DNA from: Treponema medium
GTDB taxonomy: Bacteria; Spirochaetota; Spirochaetia; Treponematales; Treponemataceae
Direction of reading: 5' to 3'
Length of the DNA: 64,000 bases
Assembly: GCF_017161265.1 (NCBI RefSeq)
Contig: NZ_CP031393.1
Coordinates: 806,001 to 870,000, forward strand
A model generated the notes under the pieces. It ran no database searches and was not told the DNA's origin. It saw only the letters and a list, made by a program, of their open reading frames with translations. Of this stretch, positions 8,013-16,848 are shown one piece after another (position 1 is the first letter of the stretch; every line of letters starts with the position of its first letter). Position numbers and translations under genes: made by a program.

Positions 8013-9235
8013 AAAAGAGAGTTGTTATAACGGGAACAGGGATAATATCCCCGATAGGTGAAGATTGGACTACGGTATATGCGGCGTTAAAGGCAAAACA
8101 AAATGCCGTTAGGGTGATGGATGAATGGGTTACAAATTCTAAAATAAGATCGAAACTTGCAGCGCCTGCAATTTTTACGGATCCGGGCTTTCCGCGAAAA
8201 ACAATGAGGGGAATGGGACGGGTTGCACTTTTAGCGGTTACGGCGGCACATCGTGCTGTTTCTCAGGCAGGTTTATTAGATAATCCGATTCTGTCCGGCG
8301 GACAGTCAGGTGTTGCCTGCGGTGTTTCATCGGGTAGCTACAAAGCTATTAAAGAATTGATTTCCATTATGCAACCCGATGGACCGAATTTGCTGGATGC
8401 TACTACCTACGTGCGGTACATGCCGCAATCTGCAGCAGTGAATATTTCTCTTTTCTTTTCTCTTAAAGGGCGGCTTGTTACAACCGATGTTGCCTGTGCC
8501 GCCGGATCGTTGGCAATCGGTAGTGCGTATGAACTCATTGCAGCAGGAAAACAAACGGTAATGCTTGCTGCTGGTTCCGATGAACTTTCTCCCTTTAACA
8601 CCGCTATTTTTGATACGCTTTTTGCAACAAGCTTGAAAAACGATACGCCGAAGGCGACGCCTGCACCTTTTGATAAAAATCGTGATGGGTTGGTAATCGG
8701 CGAAGGCGCAGGTTGTCTTGTACTGGAAGAGTATGAGCATGCAAAAGCACGCGGCGCCGAGATTTTAGCGGAGCTTGTAGGTTTTGCACAAAACTGCGAC
8801 GGGCGACATATCACGCAGCCGAACCGCATCATGATGGAAGCAGTAATGAGGAATGCCATTGAAGATGCAGGGATCCATCCGGAACAAATCGGCTATATTG
8901 ATGCTCACGGAACGGCAACGGATGTCGGTGATGTTGAAGAAACGAATGCTGTCTATTCGCTTTTTAAAAGACCCGTTCCGATCAGCAGCCAAAAATCATA
9001 CACGGGGCATACACTTGGTGCATGCGGTGTGCTTGAATCATTCTTTGCGATTAATATGATGAAAGAAAAGTGGTTTGCACCGAATCTCAATCTTACGGAA
9101 GTTGATGAGCGACTGCCCGATCTGCATTATATCACAGGGAACGGTCTGCATTTGGATACGGAATATGTAATGAGTAATAATTTTGCTTTCGGCGGCGTTA
9201 ATACGTCACTTATTTTTAAACGCTATGTCTCATAA
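8009..9235 (+). CDS. Beta-ketoacyl-ACP synthase II, FabF-like (ApeR-like)
   Basis: A 408-residue ketosynthase starting at the ATG that overlaps the reductase stop (ATGA). An upstream in-frame ATG at 7988 lies inside the reductase and lacks family support. The active-site Cys is in TTDVACAAGSLA, with His in IDAHGTATDVGD and SYTGHTLGACG, so the triad is complete. FabF-type enzymes elongate acyl-ACPs. Aryl polyene clusters end with such a gene (apeR) after the ketoreductase, exactly as here. The 3' end overlaps the methyltransferase by 11 bp. Confidence 0.88.
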   Translation: MKKRVVITGTGIISPIGEDWTTVYAALKAKQNAVRVMDEWVTNSKIRSKLAAPAIFTDPGFPRKTMRGMGRVALLAVTAAHRAVSQAGLLDNPILSGGQSGVACGVSSGSYKAIKELISIMQPDGPNLLDATTYVRYMPQSAAVNISLFFSLKGRLVTTDVACAAGSLAIGSAYELIAAGKQTVMLAAGSDELSPFNTAIFDTLFATSLKNDTPKATPAPFDKNRDGLVIGEGAGCLVLEEYEHAKARGAEILAELVGFAQNCDGRHITQPNRIMMEAVMRNAIEDAGIHPEQIGYIDAHGTATDVGDVEETNAVYSLFKRPVPISSQKSYTGHTLGACGVLESFFAINMMKEKWFAPNLNLTEVDERLPDLHYITGNGLHLDTEYVMSNNFAFGGVNTSLIFKRYVS

Positions 9236-9878
9236 TAAACTATCAGTAAAAGATTTTTATGACAACCTTGCTGCGGATTATGATGCAGAACAGGATGCGC
9301 CGAATTTCCGTTTTGTTAGAGAACCTGAAAAAAAACTGATACAGGATTTCTTTGACAAAGAAGATTTTTCCGGAGCATCTATTCTCGAAATCGGTGCGGG
9401 AACGGGTAGATTTTCTCTTTTATTTGCCGCAGCTTGCCGTTCGTATACGGTTGTCGATCTTTCTCCTGCGATGCTGCAGCAGCTAATTCAAAAAGCGGAA
9501 CGAGAACACATCACCAATATTACGACTATTGAAGGTGATTTTTTGCAAGCGCCTGTTTCCGGTAGCTTTGATTATATTGTCAGCTTTACCGCGATTGAAT
9601 ATATTTTGGACAAAAAAGCATTGTTTCGTAAAATGGCGCAGTTATTAAAACCGGGCGGCAAGCTCTTCATTACAACAACGCATAAAACATTCATCAGATT
9701 TTGGGGATGTTTTGGAAATTATTTCCGTCAGCATATCTTTATGAACATGTATTCAAAAAGAGAAGTAAAAAAACTTTTACGAAATAACGGACTTACGCCT
9801 TTGCTGATTGAAGATCATGTTTTAAAGCGTTTCCCCTTTAAAGGAATATTACTGGTCATCCATGCTCAAAAAAATTAA
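9225..9878 (+). CDS. SAM-dependent class I methyltransferase
   Basis: A 217-residue class I methyltransferase. The SAM-binding glycine motif is ILEIGAGTGRFS (about residues 50-61), followed by an acidic residue in YTVVDLSPAM. The motif IV region is FDYIVSFTAIEYI and a late strand is LLKPGGKLFITTTH, typical of the UbiE/Methyltransf_11 type. The start at 9225 overlaps the ketosynthase by 11 bp and is preferred to 9183, which lies deep in that gene. Aryl polyene heads are often methylated, so a role in tailoring the polyene is plausible but not shown. Confidence 0.8.
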   Translation: MSHNKLSVKDFYDNLAADYDAEQDAPNFRFVREPEKKLIQDFFDKEDFSGASILEIGAGTGRFSLLFAAACRSYTVVDLSPAMLQQLIQKAEREHITNITTIEGDFLQAPVSGSFDYIVSFTAIEYILDKKALFRKMAQLLKPGGKLFITTTHKTFIRFWGCFGNYFRQHIFMNMYSKREVKKLLRNNGLTPLLIEDHVLKRFPFKGILLVIHAQKN

Positions 9879-11025
9879 ACGTATTCTGCACGAAAAAAAA
9901 GAGCCGTTACTCGCCTTTGCGCAGGAATTTAAGGATGTAGAGCACAATTATAAAGATTTAAGTCCGAGATTTCTTTTCGGCTTATTCTTGATTTTTATCA
10001 GTTTTGTGATAGGGTGGGGCGGTCCGATTGTTGCGCTGTGGTATGGTATTACGCACAGCACAATTGCAGTTCCCGCTCTTGTCGGAACACTCGCTTATGG
10101 GTTGGGGTGGGTGCTAACGCCAATCGGGCTTGCCATTACTGCAAAAGATAATATTTATTATCTGCGTTATTTTACCTCAAAATTTATCCTGCGTTTATAC
10201 AATCCGCTCGACTTCCCTTCCGTGATGGAAATACTGACACCGGTGTTTATTGCCGTGCTTATTGTTTTGTGGATTATTTTTAAGTGGTCGGCGCCGTTTC
10301 AGCTCAGCCTTGTTATCCTTGTGTGTATTCACCAAATACTGCTCGTTATTTCGTTACTCGTTCCAAATATCCAATTGTTAAGCAGAACTGCGCGCGGAAA
10401 AGATCTGGAGGTTCTAAAAGAACTCTACCCCGATGATGATCTTGCTCGGCTGATTTCATATTGGCAAAGCTGCCGCTTTATCTTCCGCTTTGATGACGGA
10501 GTTGACCCTGACCTTACTCCTGACATTCTTCGCATATTGGAGCGGGAAGGTGTATATGCAGTGTTTGCCATAACAGGCAGGCATGCCGAGCAATACCCCG
10601 ATCTGGTACGCGAAGTTGCTGCACGCGGGCACCTTATCGTAAATCACAGCTACAGCCATCCCAATTTATTTTCGTTATTAACGGAAAAAAGACTGCGGGA
10701 AGAGATGGTAAAAACAAATCATATTTTACAAAATATTACCGGAAAACAACCGTATCTTTTTGCACCGCCTATCGGACACAGCAATATTTTTTTACGGAAA
10801 ACCCTCCATTTGCAAAAAATGACTGCGTTAGGGTGGGATGTAAATTCACATGACGTGCTGCGCTTATCCGAATCAAAAAAACAGCGCTTTCTTGATTCTC
10901 TTTTAACCGCTCCAAAACCGGCTATTCTGTTGTTCCACGACGGTCTCTATGCTCCCGGCACTCCCCATAAAGCACAGACGTTGGAACTATTGGAAAAAGT
11001 ATTCGCGCTGTTGCACAAGTTCTAA
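9862..11025 (+). CDS. Membrane-anchored polysaccharide deacetylase (NodB domain)
   Basis: A 387-residue protein with an N-terminal membrane region of four or five helices (about residues 38-180) and a C-terminal NodB deacetylase domain (about 205-385). Motifs visible are FRFDDG (motif 1 with the catalytic and metal Asp), NHSYSHP (H-x3-H metal ligands), FAPPIGHS (motif 3 variant) and LLFHDG (motif 5 His). It should remove acetyl groups from a polysaccharide or lipid-linked sugar at the membrane. It overlaps the methyltransferase by 17 bp and closes the operon, so it may act on a sugar attached to the pathway product, though peptidoglycan is an alternative. Confidence 0.75.
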   Translation: MLKKIKRILHEKKEPLLAFAQEFKDVEHNYKDLSPRFLFGLFLIFISFVIGWGGPIVALWYGITHSTIAVPALVGTLAYGLGWVLTPIGLAITAKDNIYYLRYFTSKFILRLYNPLDFPSVMEILTPVFIAVLIVLWIIFKWSAPFQLSLVILVCIHQILLVISLLVPNIQLLSRTARGKDLEVLKELYPDDDLARLISYWQSCRFIFRFDDGVDPDLTPDILRILEREGVYAVFAITGRHAEQYPDLVREVAARGHLIVNHSYSHPNLFSLLTEKRLREEMVKTNHILQNITGKQPYLFAPPIGHSNIFLRKTLHLQKMTALGWDVNSHDVLRLSESKKQRFLDSLLTAPKPAILLFHDGLYAPGTPHKAQTLELLEKVFALLHKF

Positions 11026-11101
11026 AAAAGATTGACTGTTTTTGATATTCAAGATAATTAATTAATCGAAAATCAATACTATTTTTTGGAGGTAACCAAT
11101 A

Positions 11102-11647
11102 ATGATCTATGATTATTCAGTGCAAGATGCACAAGGGAATGATGTCCCACTCAACCGATACAAGGGTAAAGTACTGCTTGTTGTAAATACGGCAACGGAC
11201 TGCGGATTTACACCGCAGTATAAAGAACTGGAAGAAATATATAAAAAATACCACGCCAATGGTTTTGAAATAATCGATGTGCCGTGTAATCAATTTGGAG
11301 AACAGGCTCCCGGCACCGATGCGGAAATTCACCAATTCTGCACACTTCGTTATCACACAACATTTCCTCAAATGAAAAAATCGGATGTAAACGGTGAACA
11401 TGCGTTGCCGCTTTTTACCTATCTAAAATCACAGAAGAAATTTGAAGGTTTCGGCGAAGGGAAGATGGCGGAAATGCTGAGTGATTTTATTCAAAAGATC
11501 GACAGCGATTATAAAAACAATCCCGAAATCAAATGGAATTTTACCAAGTTCGTTATTGCCCGGGACGGTACGGTCGTTGCCCGCTTTGAACCGCCTGCCC
11601 CTATGTCCGATGTTGCAGCATGTGTGGACAAGTGTGTGGTGGGGTAA
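11102..11647 (+). CDS. Glutathione/thioredoxin peroxidase family protein
   Basis: A 181-residue GPx-family thiol peroxidase. The catalytic position is Cys in NTATDCGFTPQYKELE (about residue 36, codon TGC), with the family Gln in PCNQFGEQAPG and the Trp-Asn in IKWNFTKFVI. It would reduce hydrogen peroxide or organic peroxides in the cytoplasm, using thioredoxin in bacteria of this kind. There is no in-frame TGA, so this copy is a cysteine and not a selenocysteine enzyme. A strong ribosome-binding site (GGAGGTAACC) precedes the ATG. It stands as its own unit, convergent with dinB. Confidence 0.92.
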   Translation: MIYDYSVQDAQGNDVPLNRYKGKVLLVVNTATDCGFTPQYKELEEIYKKYHANGFEIIDVPCNQFGEQAPGTDAEIHQFCTLRYHTTFPQMKKSDVNGEHALPLFTYLKSQKKFEGFGEGKMAEMLSDFIQKIDSDYKNNPEIKWNFTKFVIARDGTVVARFEPPAPMSDVAACVDKCVVG

Positions 11648-11744
11648 GTAGATAACTTTTGAAAATATGCATATCGTTACACAAAAATAAATGTTGGATG
11701 TTATCATAGATACGACTTCGCTTTATTTTTGTTTGTGCTTTGTA

Positions 11745-11808
11745 TTCGGCACCACTATTTGCAAAAGACTGAGTGAAAAGTTGTTTTTGTTTATGCAGCG
11801 GTGCCGAA
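11745..11808. terminator. Possible bidirectional terminator or hairpin between convergent genes
   Basis: A perfect 9-bp inverted repeat, TTCGGCACC (11745-11753) and GGTGCCGAA (11800-11808), encloses a 46-base T-rich loop between the 3' ends of the peroxidase and dinB genes. The long loop makes terminator function uncertain. Confidence 0.35.
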
Positions 11809-11834
11809 CTTATACAGTTTTTTAGCCCCCCCCT

Positions 11835-13001
11835 CTATTCTACCGGCGGGAGTAATCGTGCTTGCACAATTTTGACGTCTTTATTTTTCTTTGCAATATT
11901 CAAAACCGCTTCTTCAAGTTTACGTTTTTTCGCCGCTTTTTCGGAAGCAAAAAGTTCCAGCTGACTGTTATCGCTGCCTACATCCACCCCAATCCCGATA
12001 AGCCGGACGGACAGTGCCGTATCGAATCGGGAAAAAAACAATTGCTTCGCCCGCTCGTATAAATCCGCAGAATCGTTAATCAACGCCCCGCTCTGCTGTG
12101 CCGAAATGGTGGTAAAATCCGTATACCGTATTTTAATATGTACGGTGCGGCTTTGAATACGCTCATCAAGAATACGGCACATCAGTTCGGCGCTCAGCTG
12201 AAACAACACATCGGAGATTTCGTCTCTTTCATGCAGATCGATTTCAAACGTGCGTTCCGTGCTAATAGAATGACTTTTCCGCTCTTCGTTAAAAACATGC
12301 GCCATATCTCCGCGGACGGCTTGATATAAAAACGTACCGGCGGCATTCCCGATAATCAGTTGTAAAACGGATTCCTGCTGTTTGAGAATTTCGGCAATAG
12401 TCGTCAAACCTGCCTCCGCAAGTCTCGCACGAGTTTTGCCGCCGATTCCCCATACATCGCTTAAACGCAGCGACTGCATAAACGCCGCTTCCCCGCCCGG
12501 AGGCACAACCAACAAACCGTCCGGTTTCGATTGCCCCGACGCAATCTTTGCAATGTACTTATTGGAAGCCGCTCCTACGGAGACCCGCAAACAGGTTTGC
12601 TTAAAGACAGTATCTTTTAAAAGGCGTGCAGCAGTTATTGTATCGCCGAATATTTTTTCCGTACCACTCATATCAAGAAAGGCTTCATCGACGGAAAGCT
12701 GCTGTATATCGGGACTGAAGTTTTTAAAAATTTCCATAATCTCTTTTGATTTTTCATAGTAACGCTGCATTCGTGTTTTTATAAAGATTCCCTGCGGACA
12801 TAATGTATGCGCACGGGCTATCGGCATCGCAGAATGGACACCGAATTTCCGTGCTTCATACGAAGCAGTCGAGACAACTCCTCGCTTACCAAGTCCGCCG
12901 ACAATAACGGGCTTTCCGCGATATGCCGGATTATCAAGCTGTTCTACCGAGGCAAAAAAAGCATCTAAATCAACATGAAAAAATACCGGATTATGAATCA
13001 T
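11835..13001 (-). CDS. dinB: DNA polymerase IV (Y-family)
   Basis: A 388-residue Y-family polymerase. It shows the N-terminal VDLDAFFASVEQ motif (first catalytic Asp), YEARKFGV, and SVDEAFLDMSG (catalytic Asp-Glu). These are followed by the helix-hairpin-helix region IWGIGGKTRARLAEAG in form DVWGIGGKT and a C-terminal little-finger domain (about residues 240-350). It performs translesion synthesis opposite damaged bases. A TATAAT box on the minus strand lies 28 nt upstream of the ATG. A run of eight C on the plus strand follows the stop codon (11826-11833), outside the coding region. Confidence 0.93.
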   Translation of the reverse strand: MIHNPVFFHVDLDAFFASVEQLDNPAYRGKPVIVGGLGKRGVVSTASYEARKFGVHSAMPIARAHTLCPQGIFIKTRMQRYYEKSKEIMEIFKNFSPDIQQLSVDEAFLDMSGTEKIFGDTITAARLLKDTVFKQTCLRVSVGAASNKYIAKIASGQSKPDGLLVVPPGGEAAFMQSLRLSDVWGIGGKTRARLAEAGLTTIAEILKQQESVLQLIIGNAAGTFLYQAVRGDMAHVFNEERKSHSISTERTFEIDLHERDEISDVLFQLSAELMCRILDERIQSRTVHIKIRYTDFTTISAQQSGALINDSADLYERAKQLFFSRFDTALSVRLIGIGVDVGSDNSQLELFASEKAAKKRKLEEAVLNIAKKNKDVKIVQARLLPPVE

Positions 13002-13127
13002 TTTCAGTTAACCTTAACATTGCATAACTATTATATCATAACTTTGAGAAAATCCAGCCGTCGGCATTCAGAATATTGAAGAACACCAAGATAGAATGAT
13101 ACATGGTTCTATGCTACAATGATAGAG

Positions 13128-13697
13128 ATGAAACAAACCAACATTCCGCAGCAAACGCATTTTATCGGGGTTCTCCTCCCAGAGGATATAACCCTTACTC
13201 TTGAAGATTGCCGCCGTTATATGAACGAGGTTTACGGCTGCAAGTCAGGGCATGGCACTCCCATCCATGTTACACTCGTCCCTCCGTTCAGATTGCAAGA
13301 AGAATATTCAACAGCTGATTTAATCAGCGCGATTGAAAAAGAAGTCTTGCCCAAAGGCTTAGGTTTTACTGCTCATATTGATAACTTTGATGCGTTTGGA
13401 GATAGAACACTTTTCGCAAACGTCGTTGCAGGTGATGCGTGGACAACGCTCCGTGATAAAACGCTACAAGCAATTTTGAATGCCTGTCCAGGCTGTACTA
13501 AAAAAGACAAAAAGCCTTTCCAGCCTCACGCAACTGTTGCAAATCGGGATATTCCTGTAGGCATAATGACGAAAGCGCTTCAGGTTATGAACGAACTAAA
13601 CCTTGCGGAAGACTTTCCTGTTGATAACATCACGATTTTTGAGCGGAAAGGCAATAGGTGGGAAGCGGGGGTTACTCTGGCAATTCCCGTGTATTGA
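13128..13697 (+). CDS. 2H phosphoesterase / 2'-5' RNA ligase-like protein
   Basis: A protein of about 189 residues with the two His-x-Thr motifs of the 2H phosphoesterase superfamily: HVTLVPPF (about residue 45) and HATVANRD (about residue 134). Members of the LigT/thpR group hydrolyse or form 2',5'- or cyclic phosphodiester bonds in RNA or nucleotides. A second ATG lies 9 bp upstream at 13119. I prefer 13128 because TACAAT (13115-13120) sits 7 nt before it and overlaps the first ATG, which points to a leaderless start. It is a single-gene unit in front of a hairpin-rich gap. Confidence 0.7.
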   Translation: MKQTNIPQQTHFIGVLLPEDITLTLEDCRRYMNEVYGCKSGHGTPIHVTLVPPFRLQEEYSTADLISAIEKEVLPKGLGFTAHIDNFDAFGDRTLFANVVAGDAWTTLRDKTLQAILNACPGCTKKDKKPFQPHATVANRDIPVGIMTKALQVMNELNLAEDFPVDNITIFERKGNRWEAGVTLAIPVY

Positions 13698-14129
13698 CTT
13701 TAGAATTCAGGGTAAACGCATCAGGTCGGTTTTTTTAGTCTCCCCGCGGAAAAATTGATACTATTCGACCAGAACGGCCAAGGATGGCAGTAGTTCCATA
13801 AAGCAGCGATGTTTTGTGCGCGCACAAAACTCGCCTTCAACTGTTGTACACGGATGTACAACAGTTGAAGATGGTTCAAATGGTCTCACAGTCTCAATTT
13901 TTCCGCGATTTATATCTACTCTACCTGATGCGTTTACACATTTGCTGGAAAAATGTGCGAAATTTTAAGCAAAATTTCGCACAGAGGAAGGAAGGCAACC
14001 GCTAAAAATATTTGTAATGCGGTTGCCCTGCTTTAGAATTTTCCTATGCCGGTTGGCAGGATTGGGAAGATTTCTTAAAATAATTTATTGTTTCGGATTT
14101 ATATACATGCAGAAGAGGAGCTATTTTAA
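13698..14129. repeat. Intergenic cluster of long hairpins (variable-stem hairpin family)
   Basis: This 430-bp gap holds no convincing gene but four near-perfect inverted repeats. GTTTTGTGCGCGCACAAAAC lies at 13810-13829. CAACTGTTGTACA with TGTACAACAGTTG spans 13839-13868. TGTGCGAAATTTT with AAAATTTCGCACA spans about 13950-13982. GGCAACCGC with GCGGTTGCC spans about 13996-14027. The first two form the same paired module, in reverse orientation, as the hairpins in the CRISPR trailer at 59.7-61.6 kb. The last two recur reversed at 48.09-48.17 kb. A 63-codon frame overlapping the hairpins is not credible as a gene. Confidence 0.8.
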
Positions 14130-14735
14130 ATGAAAAACGCTGTTATATATGTACATGGAAAAGGCGGTTCCATAGACGAAGCAAACCATTATAAAAAACT
14201 TTTTAATGACGATTATGAAATTATAGGCTTCGATTATAAAGCGGAATTACCATGGCAGGCTAAAGAAGAATTTCAAAACTATTTTGATTTTATCGCTCCA
14301 AAGTACGGTGAAATTTTATTAATCGCAAACAGTATAGGAGCTTATTTTTCTCTGATTTCTTTATCGGAAAAGCCAATCACAAAAGCCCTGTTTATTTCGC
14401 CCATTGTCGATATGGAAAATCTAATCTTAACTATGATGAAAAAGGCAAAGGTATCCGAGGAAGAACTGAGGGCAAAAAAGATAATCAGTACTTCTTTCGG
14501 CGAACCCTTATCGTGGGAATATCTTTCTTTTGTCAGGAACAATCCTATAACATGGAACATTCCTACCGGCATTCTTTACGGTAAAAAAGACGATATGACT
14601 TCTTTGGAAACAATGACGAATTTTGCACATATAATAAACGCGAGCTTAACGGTTTTTGATAGGGGCGAACACTGGTTTCATACGGAAGAGCAAATGAATT
14701 TTTTAGATACGTGGGTTAAAAGATTCATTCAGTAG
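14130..14735 (+). CDS. Small alpha/beta-hydrolase
   Basis: A 201-residue alpha/beta-hydrolase-fold protein. It begins VIYVHGKGGS, where the His-Gly would form the oxyanion region. The nucleophile elbow is ANSIGAYFS (Ser about residue 70 in a variant of G-x-S-x-G). The acid is in YGKKDDMTS and the catalytic His in DRGEHWFH near the C-terminus. The fold and triad are clear but the substrate is not; small proteins of this type include esterases and RBBP9-like hydrolases. A good ribosome-binding site (GAGGAG) lies 11 nt before the ATG. It is a stand-alone gene. Confidence 0.75.
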   Translation: MKNAVIYVHGKGGSIDEANHYKKLFNDDYEIIGFDYKAELPWQAKEEFQNYFDFIAPKYGEILLIANSIGAYFSLISLSEKPITKALFISPIVDMENLILTMMKKAKVSEEELRAKKIISTSFGEPLSWEYLSFVRNNPITWNIPTGILYGKKDDMTSLETMTNFAHIINASLTVFDRGEHWFHTEEQMNFLDTWVKRFIQ

Positions 14736-14805
14736 ATCAAAATCATATCAAGCTTACCTCGCGTAGTTCGCTAACTGCGTTTTGGTCAAGGTGCAGTTTT
14801 CCGGC

Positions 14806-14964
14806 TCATGCAAAAAAGCTTGTTTGTTTTTTCTTTGCGTGACCGGCATAGTTTTCAGTAAAATTACATTGCGCAGATTCAAGCAGTTTGATAAAAGGTG
14901 AAACAGATACCAACAATGGTTCCGGCAGCATTTTTACTTGTTTAATAACTGTTTCGTAGGACAT
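14806..14964 (-). CDS. Small DUF2281/VapB-antitoxin-like protein
   Basis: A 52-codon frame starts with MSYETVIKQVKMLPEPLLVS and continues with VSPFIKLLES, then a basic tail ending KKKQTSFFA. The pattern MLPEPLL...FIKLLE resembles DUF2281-type antitoxins, which begin with an LPE-x-LL-x2-V-x2-FI-x-FL helix pair. An excellent ribosome-binding site (AGGAG, 7 nt upstream) supports translation. No toxin partner lies beside it, so it may be an orphan or a shortened antitoxin. The assignment rests on a short pattern only. Confidence 0.5.
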   Translation of the reverse strand: MSYETVIKQVKMLPEPLLVSVSPFIKLLESAQCNFTENYAGHAKKKQTSFFA

Positions 14965-15001
14965 TGGGGGCTCCTGTGTAATTCATAGCATCGATAACCG
15001 T

Positions 15002-16435
15002 TTACCTTAATGATGCAATTCCGTAATCACCGATTTGTAAGGGAATAGGAGGTATTGAATCCAAGTCATTGGGATAGCAATAATTAGGTGTTACGGGATT
15101 GGTCGAAATAAGTTTTTTTAGTTCATCAATTGAGCTTACTCCAAATAACGGGAGTATTTTCTCACAATATTCTTTTGAGGACAATCTGACCCATAGGCTC
15201 TCAGAATTATTTGCATAGATATACGATAAAGCAAACCAATGCTTTTCATGGTAGGTTTGGTTTAATGCAAAAGACATTTGGGTGAGAAATATATCCGTTT
15301 CTGTAAAAGATTTTTTTGTTATGATAGGTTCTTTAATTCTGGCAACCATTATATCAGCAATTTTTGAGACCAATTTTTCTTTATATCGATAAGAATTATC
15401 GACCATTGTTGGATAACATCTAAATCTTACAAAAGAGCATGGTGCTATATTGCTCGATGATGAGATTTTTCTTTGCAAATAATACGTATGTGTTAATATA
15501 TCGTGAATTAACGAATATTTTTCATAATGTCTTAGATATGCAATCGTGCATACAAATAATTCCCAGATAAATATTGTGTAATTATCAAAATAATAGTCAG
15601 ACCAAGAATAAACATTTTTATCAACCAGCATTAATTCGTTATATGCTGTTTCAAAGAAATTATAGATAAAGGATACAATATCTTTTTCAGATGAAATAAC
15701 TTCTTGCAAGAAATCCAAATAAATATCACGCAATGGCTTCATAGCATCTATTTTTGAAACAATCTCAGAAGCTATAAAATCTCTATCAGAGTTTGCAGTA
15801 TCAATTTTAAATTCCTTTGCTTTTGATGCAAAATTTTTGGGGAAATCAGAAATCGCGACGTTTTTTCTCAAATCATTATTTGAAGTCTTTAAAACAGCAA
15901 TTCCACTTTGCAGCGAAAATAGGTCTACCGAATTATTTTTTAAGTATTCAGGCCTTGATCCAAGTTTCGGCTTTGATATAAGTGGTTCATTATAAATATG
16001 CCGTATAAGTTTTTCATATTCATTTTCATAGTTATTTTCATCCGAAAAATCAAAGTAAATTCTCGATTTTATATAAACAGGCACAGTAGGACTTGCATCT
16101 TCATTTTTTTCTAAAATAAGCGGTAAAAACTTCTCTTGTTTAAACTTCCCGTATAATTCTGCTGATATAATTACGGTTTCATCACCGACCTCTCCAGTTC
16201 TATCATTGGCTTTTTCGGCGTATGTTTTATCACATACAATTAAAACAAAATCAATTGTATTATCTGTAACCATAGATTCCATAAATTTATATTTATCATT
16301 TCCGGGCTTCAAATTCCAAAAATCGACTATCGTATCAATTCCAGCATTTACCAATCTTTGCGCAAATTCTACCACCCAGTCTTGCACAGTCCAAGAGTAT
16401 GATATAAATACTTTAGGATGAATTTCTGCAGACAT
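15002..16435 (-). CDS. SEFIR/TIR-like domain protein, putative defence effector
   Basis: A 477-residue protein. The N-terminal 150 residues match a SEFIR domain (bacterial relative of TIR): KVFISYSWTVQDWVVEFAQR, then AGIDTIVDFWNLKPGNDKY, FVLIVCDKTYAEKAN, and GEVGDETVIISAELY. The remaining 320 residues are mostly helical with no recognised motif. SEFIR and TIR proteins in bacteria often act in antiphage signalling or self-killing, but no enzymatic residues can be assigned here. A clear AAGGAG site precedes the ATG. It lies in an island with a membrane protein, restriction-modification relics and a HEPN-like fragment, which fits a defence role by context only. Confidence 0.75.
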   Translation of the reverse strand: MSAEIHPKVFISYSWTVQDWVVEFAQRLVNAGIDTIVDFWNLKPGNDKYKFMESMVTDNTIDFVLIVCDKTYAEKANDRTGEVGDETVIISAELYGKFKQEKFLPLILEKNEDASPTVPVYIKSRIYFDFSDENNYENEYEKLIRHIYNEPLISKPKLGSRPEYLKNNSVDLFSLQSGIAVLKTSNNDLRKNVAISDFPKNFASKAKEFKIDTANSDRDFIASEIVSKIDAMKPLRDIYLDFLQEVISSEKDIVSFIYNFFETAYNELMLVDKNVYSWSDYYFDNYTIFIWELFVCTIAYLRHYEKYSLIHDILTHTYYLQRKISSSSNIAPCSFVRFRCYPTMVDNSYRYKEKLVSKIADIMVARIKEPIITKKSFTETDIFLTQMSFALNQTYHEKHWFALSYIYANNSESLWVRLSSKEYCEKILPLFGVSSIDELKKLISTNPVTPNYCYPNDLDSIPPIPLQIGDYGIASLR

Positions 16436-16447
16436 AGCTATTTCTCC

Positions 16448-16696
16448 TTAATTTGTCCTGTTATTATGTTTTAAATCTCCAATTTGATTAATTGCAATTT
16501 TTACTACTTGAACACATAATTTTGCAGTATCAATATTTGGTGAAAATTTTTCATGCAACTGCTGATATGGATGGATATAATTTCTAAAATTTTGTAGCAC
16601 GTGGCTGAATTTCTGTACATCTAAATCAATGTAGCCAAGTTCTTTAGCAACATCAACATAATCTTTTAACGTCCATTTATTTATCTGCTTATCCAA
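16448..16696 (-). pseudogene. C-terminal fragment of a HEPN-like protein
   Basis: An 82-codon frame reads WTLKDYVDVAKELGYIDLDV and later NFRNYIHPYQQLHE, a pattern I associate with C-terminal HEPN-like domains. It is too short to be whole. Its first codons, LDKQIN, come from a type IIG restriction-enzyme tail, so it is an accidental fusion of two relics: the upstream sequence is a degraded copy of that tail with an in-frame stop. It ends 12 bp before the SEFIR gene start. Probably non-functional. Confidence 0.55.
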
Positions 16697-16774
16697 AATG
16701 GCAACCCGCTGTAGTAAGAACTACTTATCAGAATCGGAAAGTACACTGTTCAGCTGTCGCTGTGCAGTAATCAT
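16681..16774. repeat. Copy 1 of a duplicated restriction-enzyme tail segment
   Basis: This 94-bp segment is a diverged duplicate of 17891-17984, same orientation. On the minus strand both encode MITAQ-x-QLNS, then ILDKQIN. This copy carries a TAG in the middle. The pair brackets the membrane-protein gene at 16849-17823. Confidence 0.75.
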
Positions 16775-16848
16775 CTGGTCAACAAGTTTTAGTTTTCTTA
16801 TTCGATACTAAAATTTAATACAATTTCTGCTATTTCTTATAAGTTGAA

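Noticed and set aside
5510-9235. One ketosynthase acting as a chain-length factor
   Set aside because: Both ketosynthases retain Cys and both His residues, so a chain-length factor must be sought outside the window.
11102-11647. Glutathione peroxidase as a selenoprotein
   Set aside because: Some treponemal homologues use selenocysteine, but the catalytic codon here is TGC and the frame has no internal TGA.
11826-11833. Run of eight C as a phase-variation tract
   Set aside because: It lies after the dinB stop codon, outside any coding region or recognisable promoter, and is short.
13814-14005. A 63-codon frame between the 2H phosphoesterase and hydrolase genes
   Set aside because: It spans two perfect hairpins of the repeat family and lacks a ribosome-binding site.
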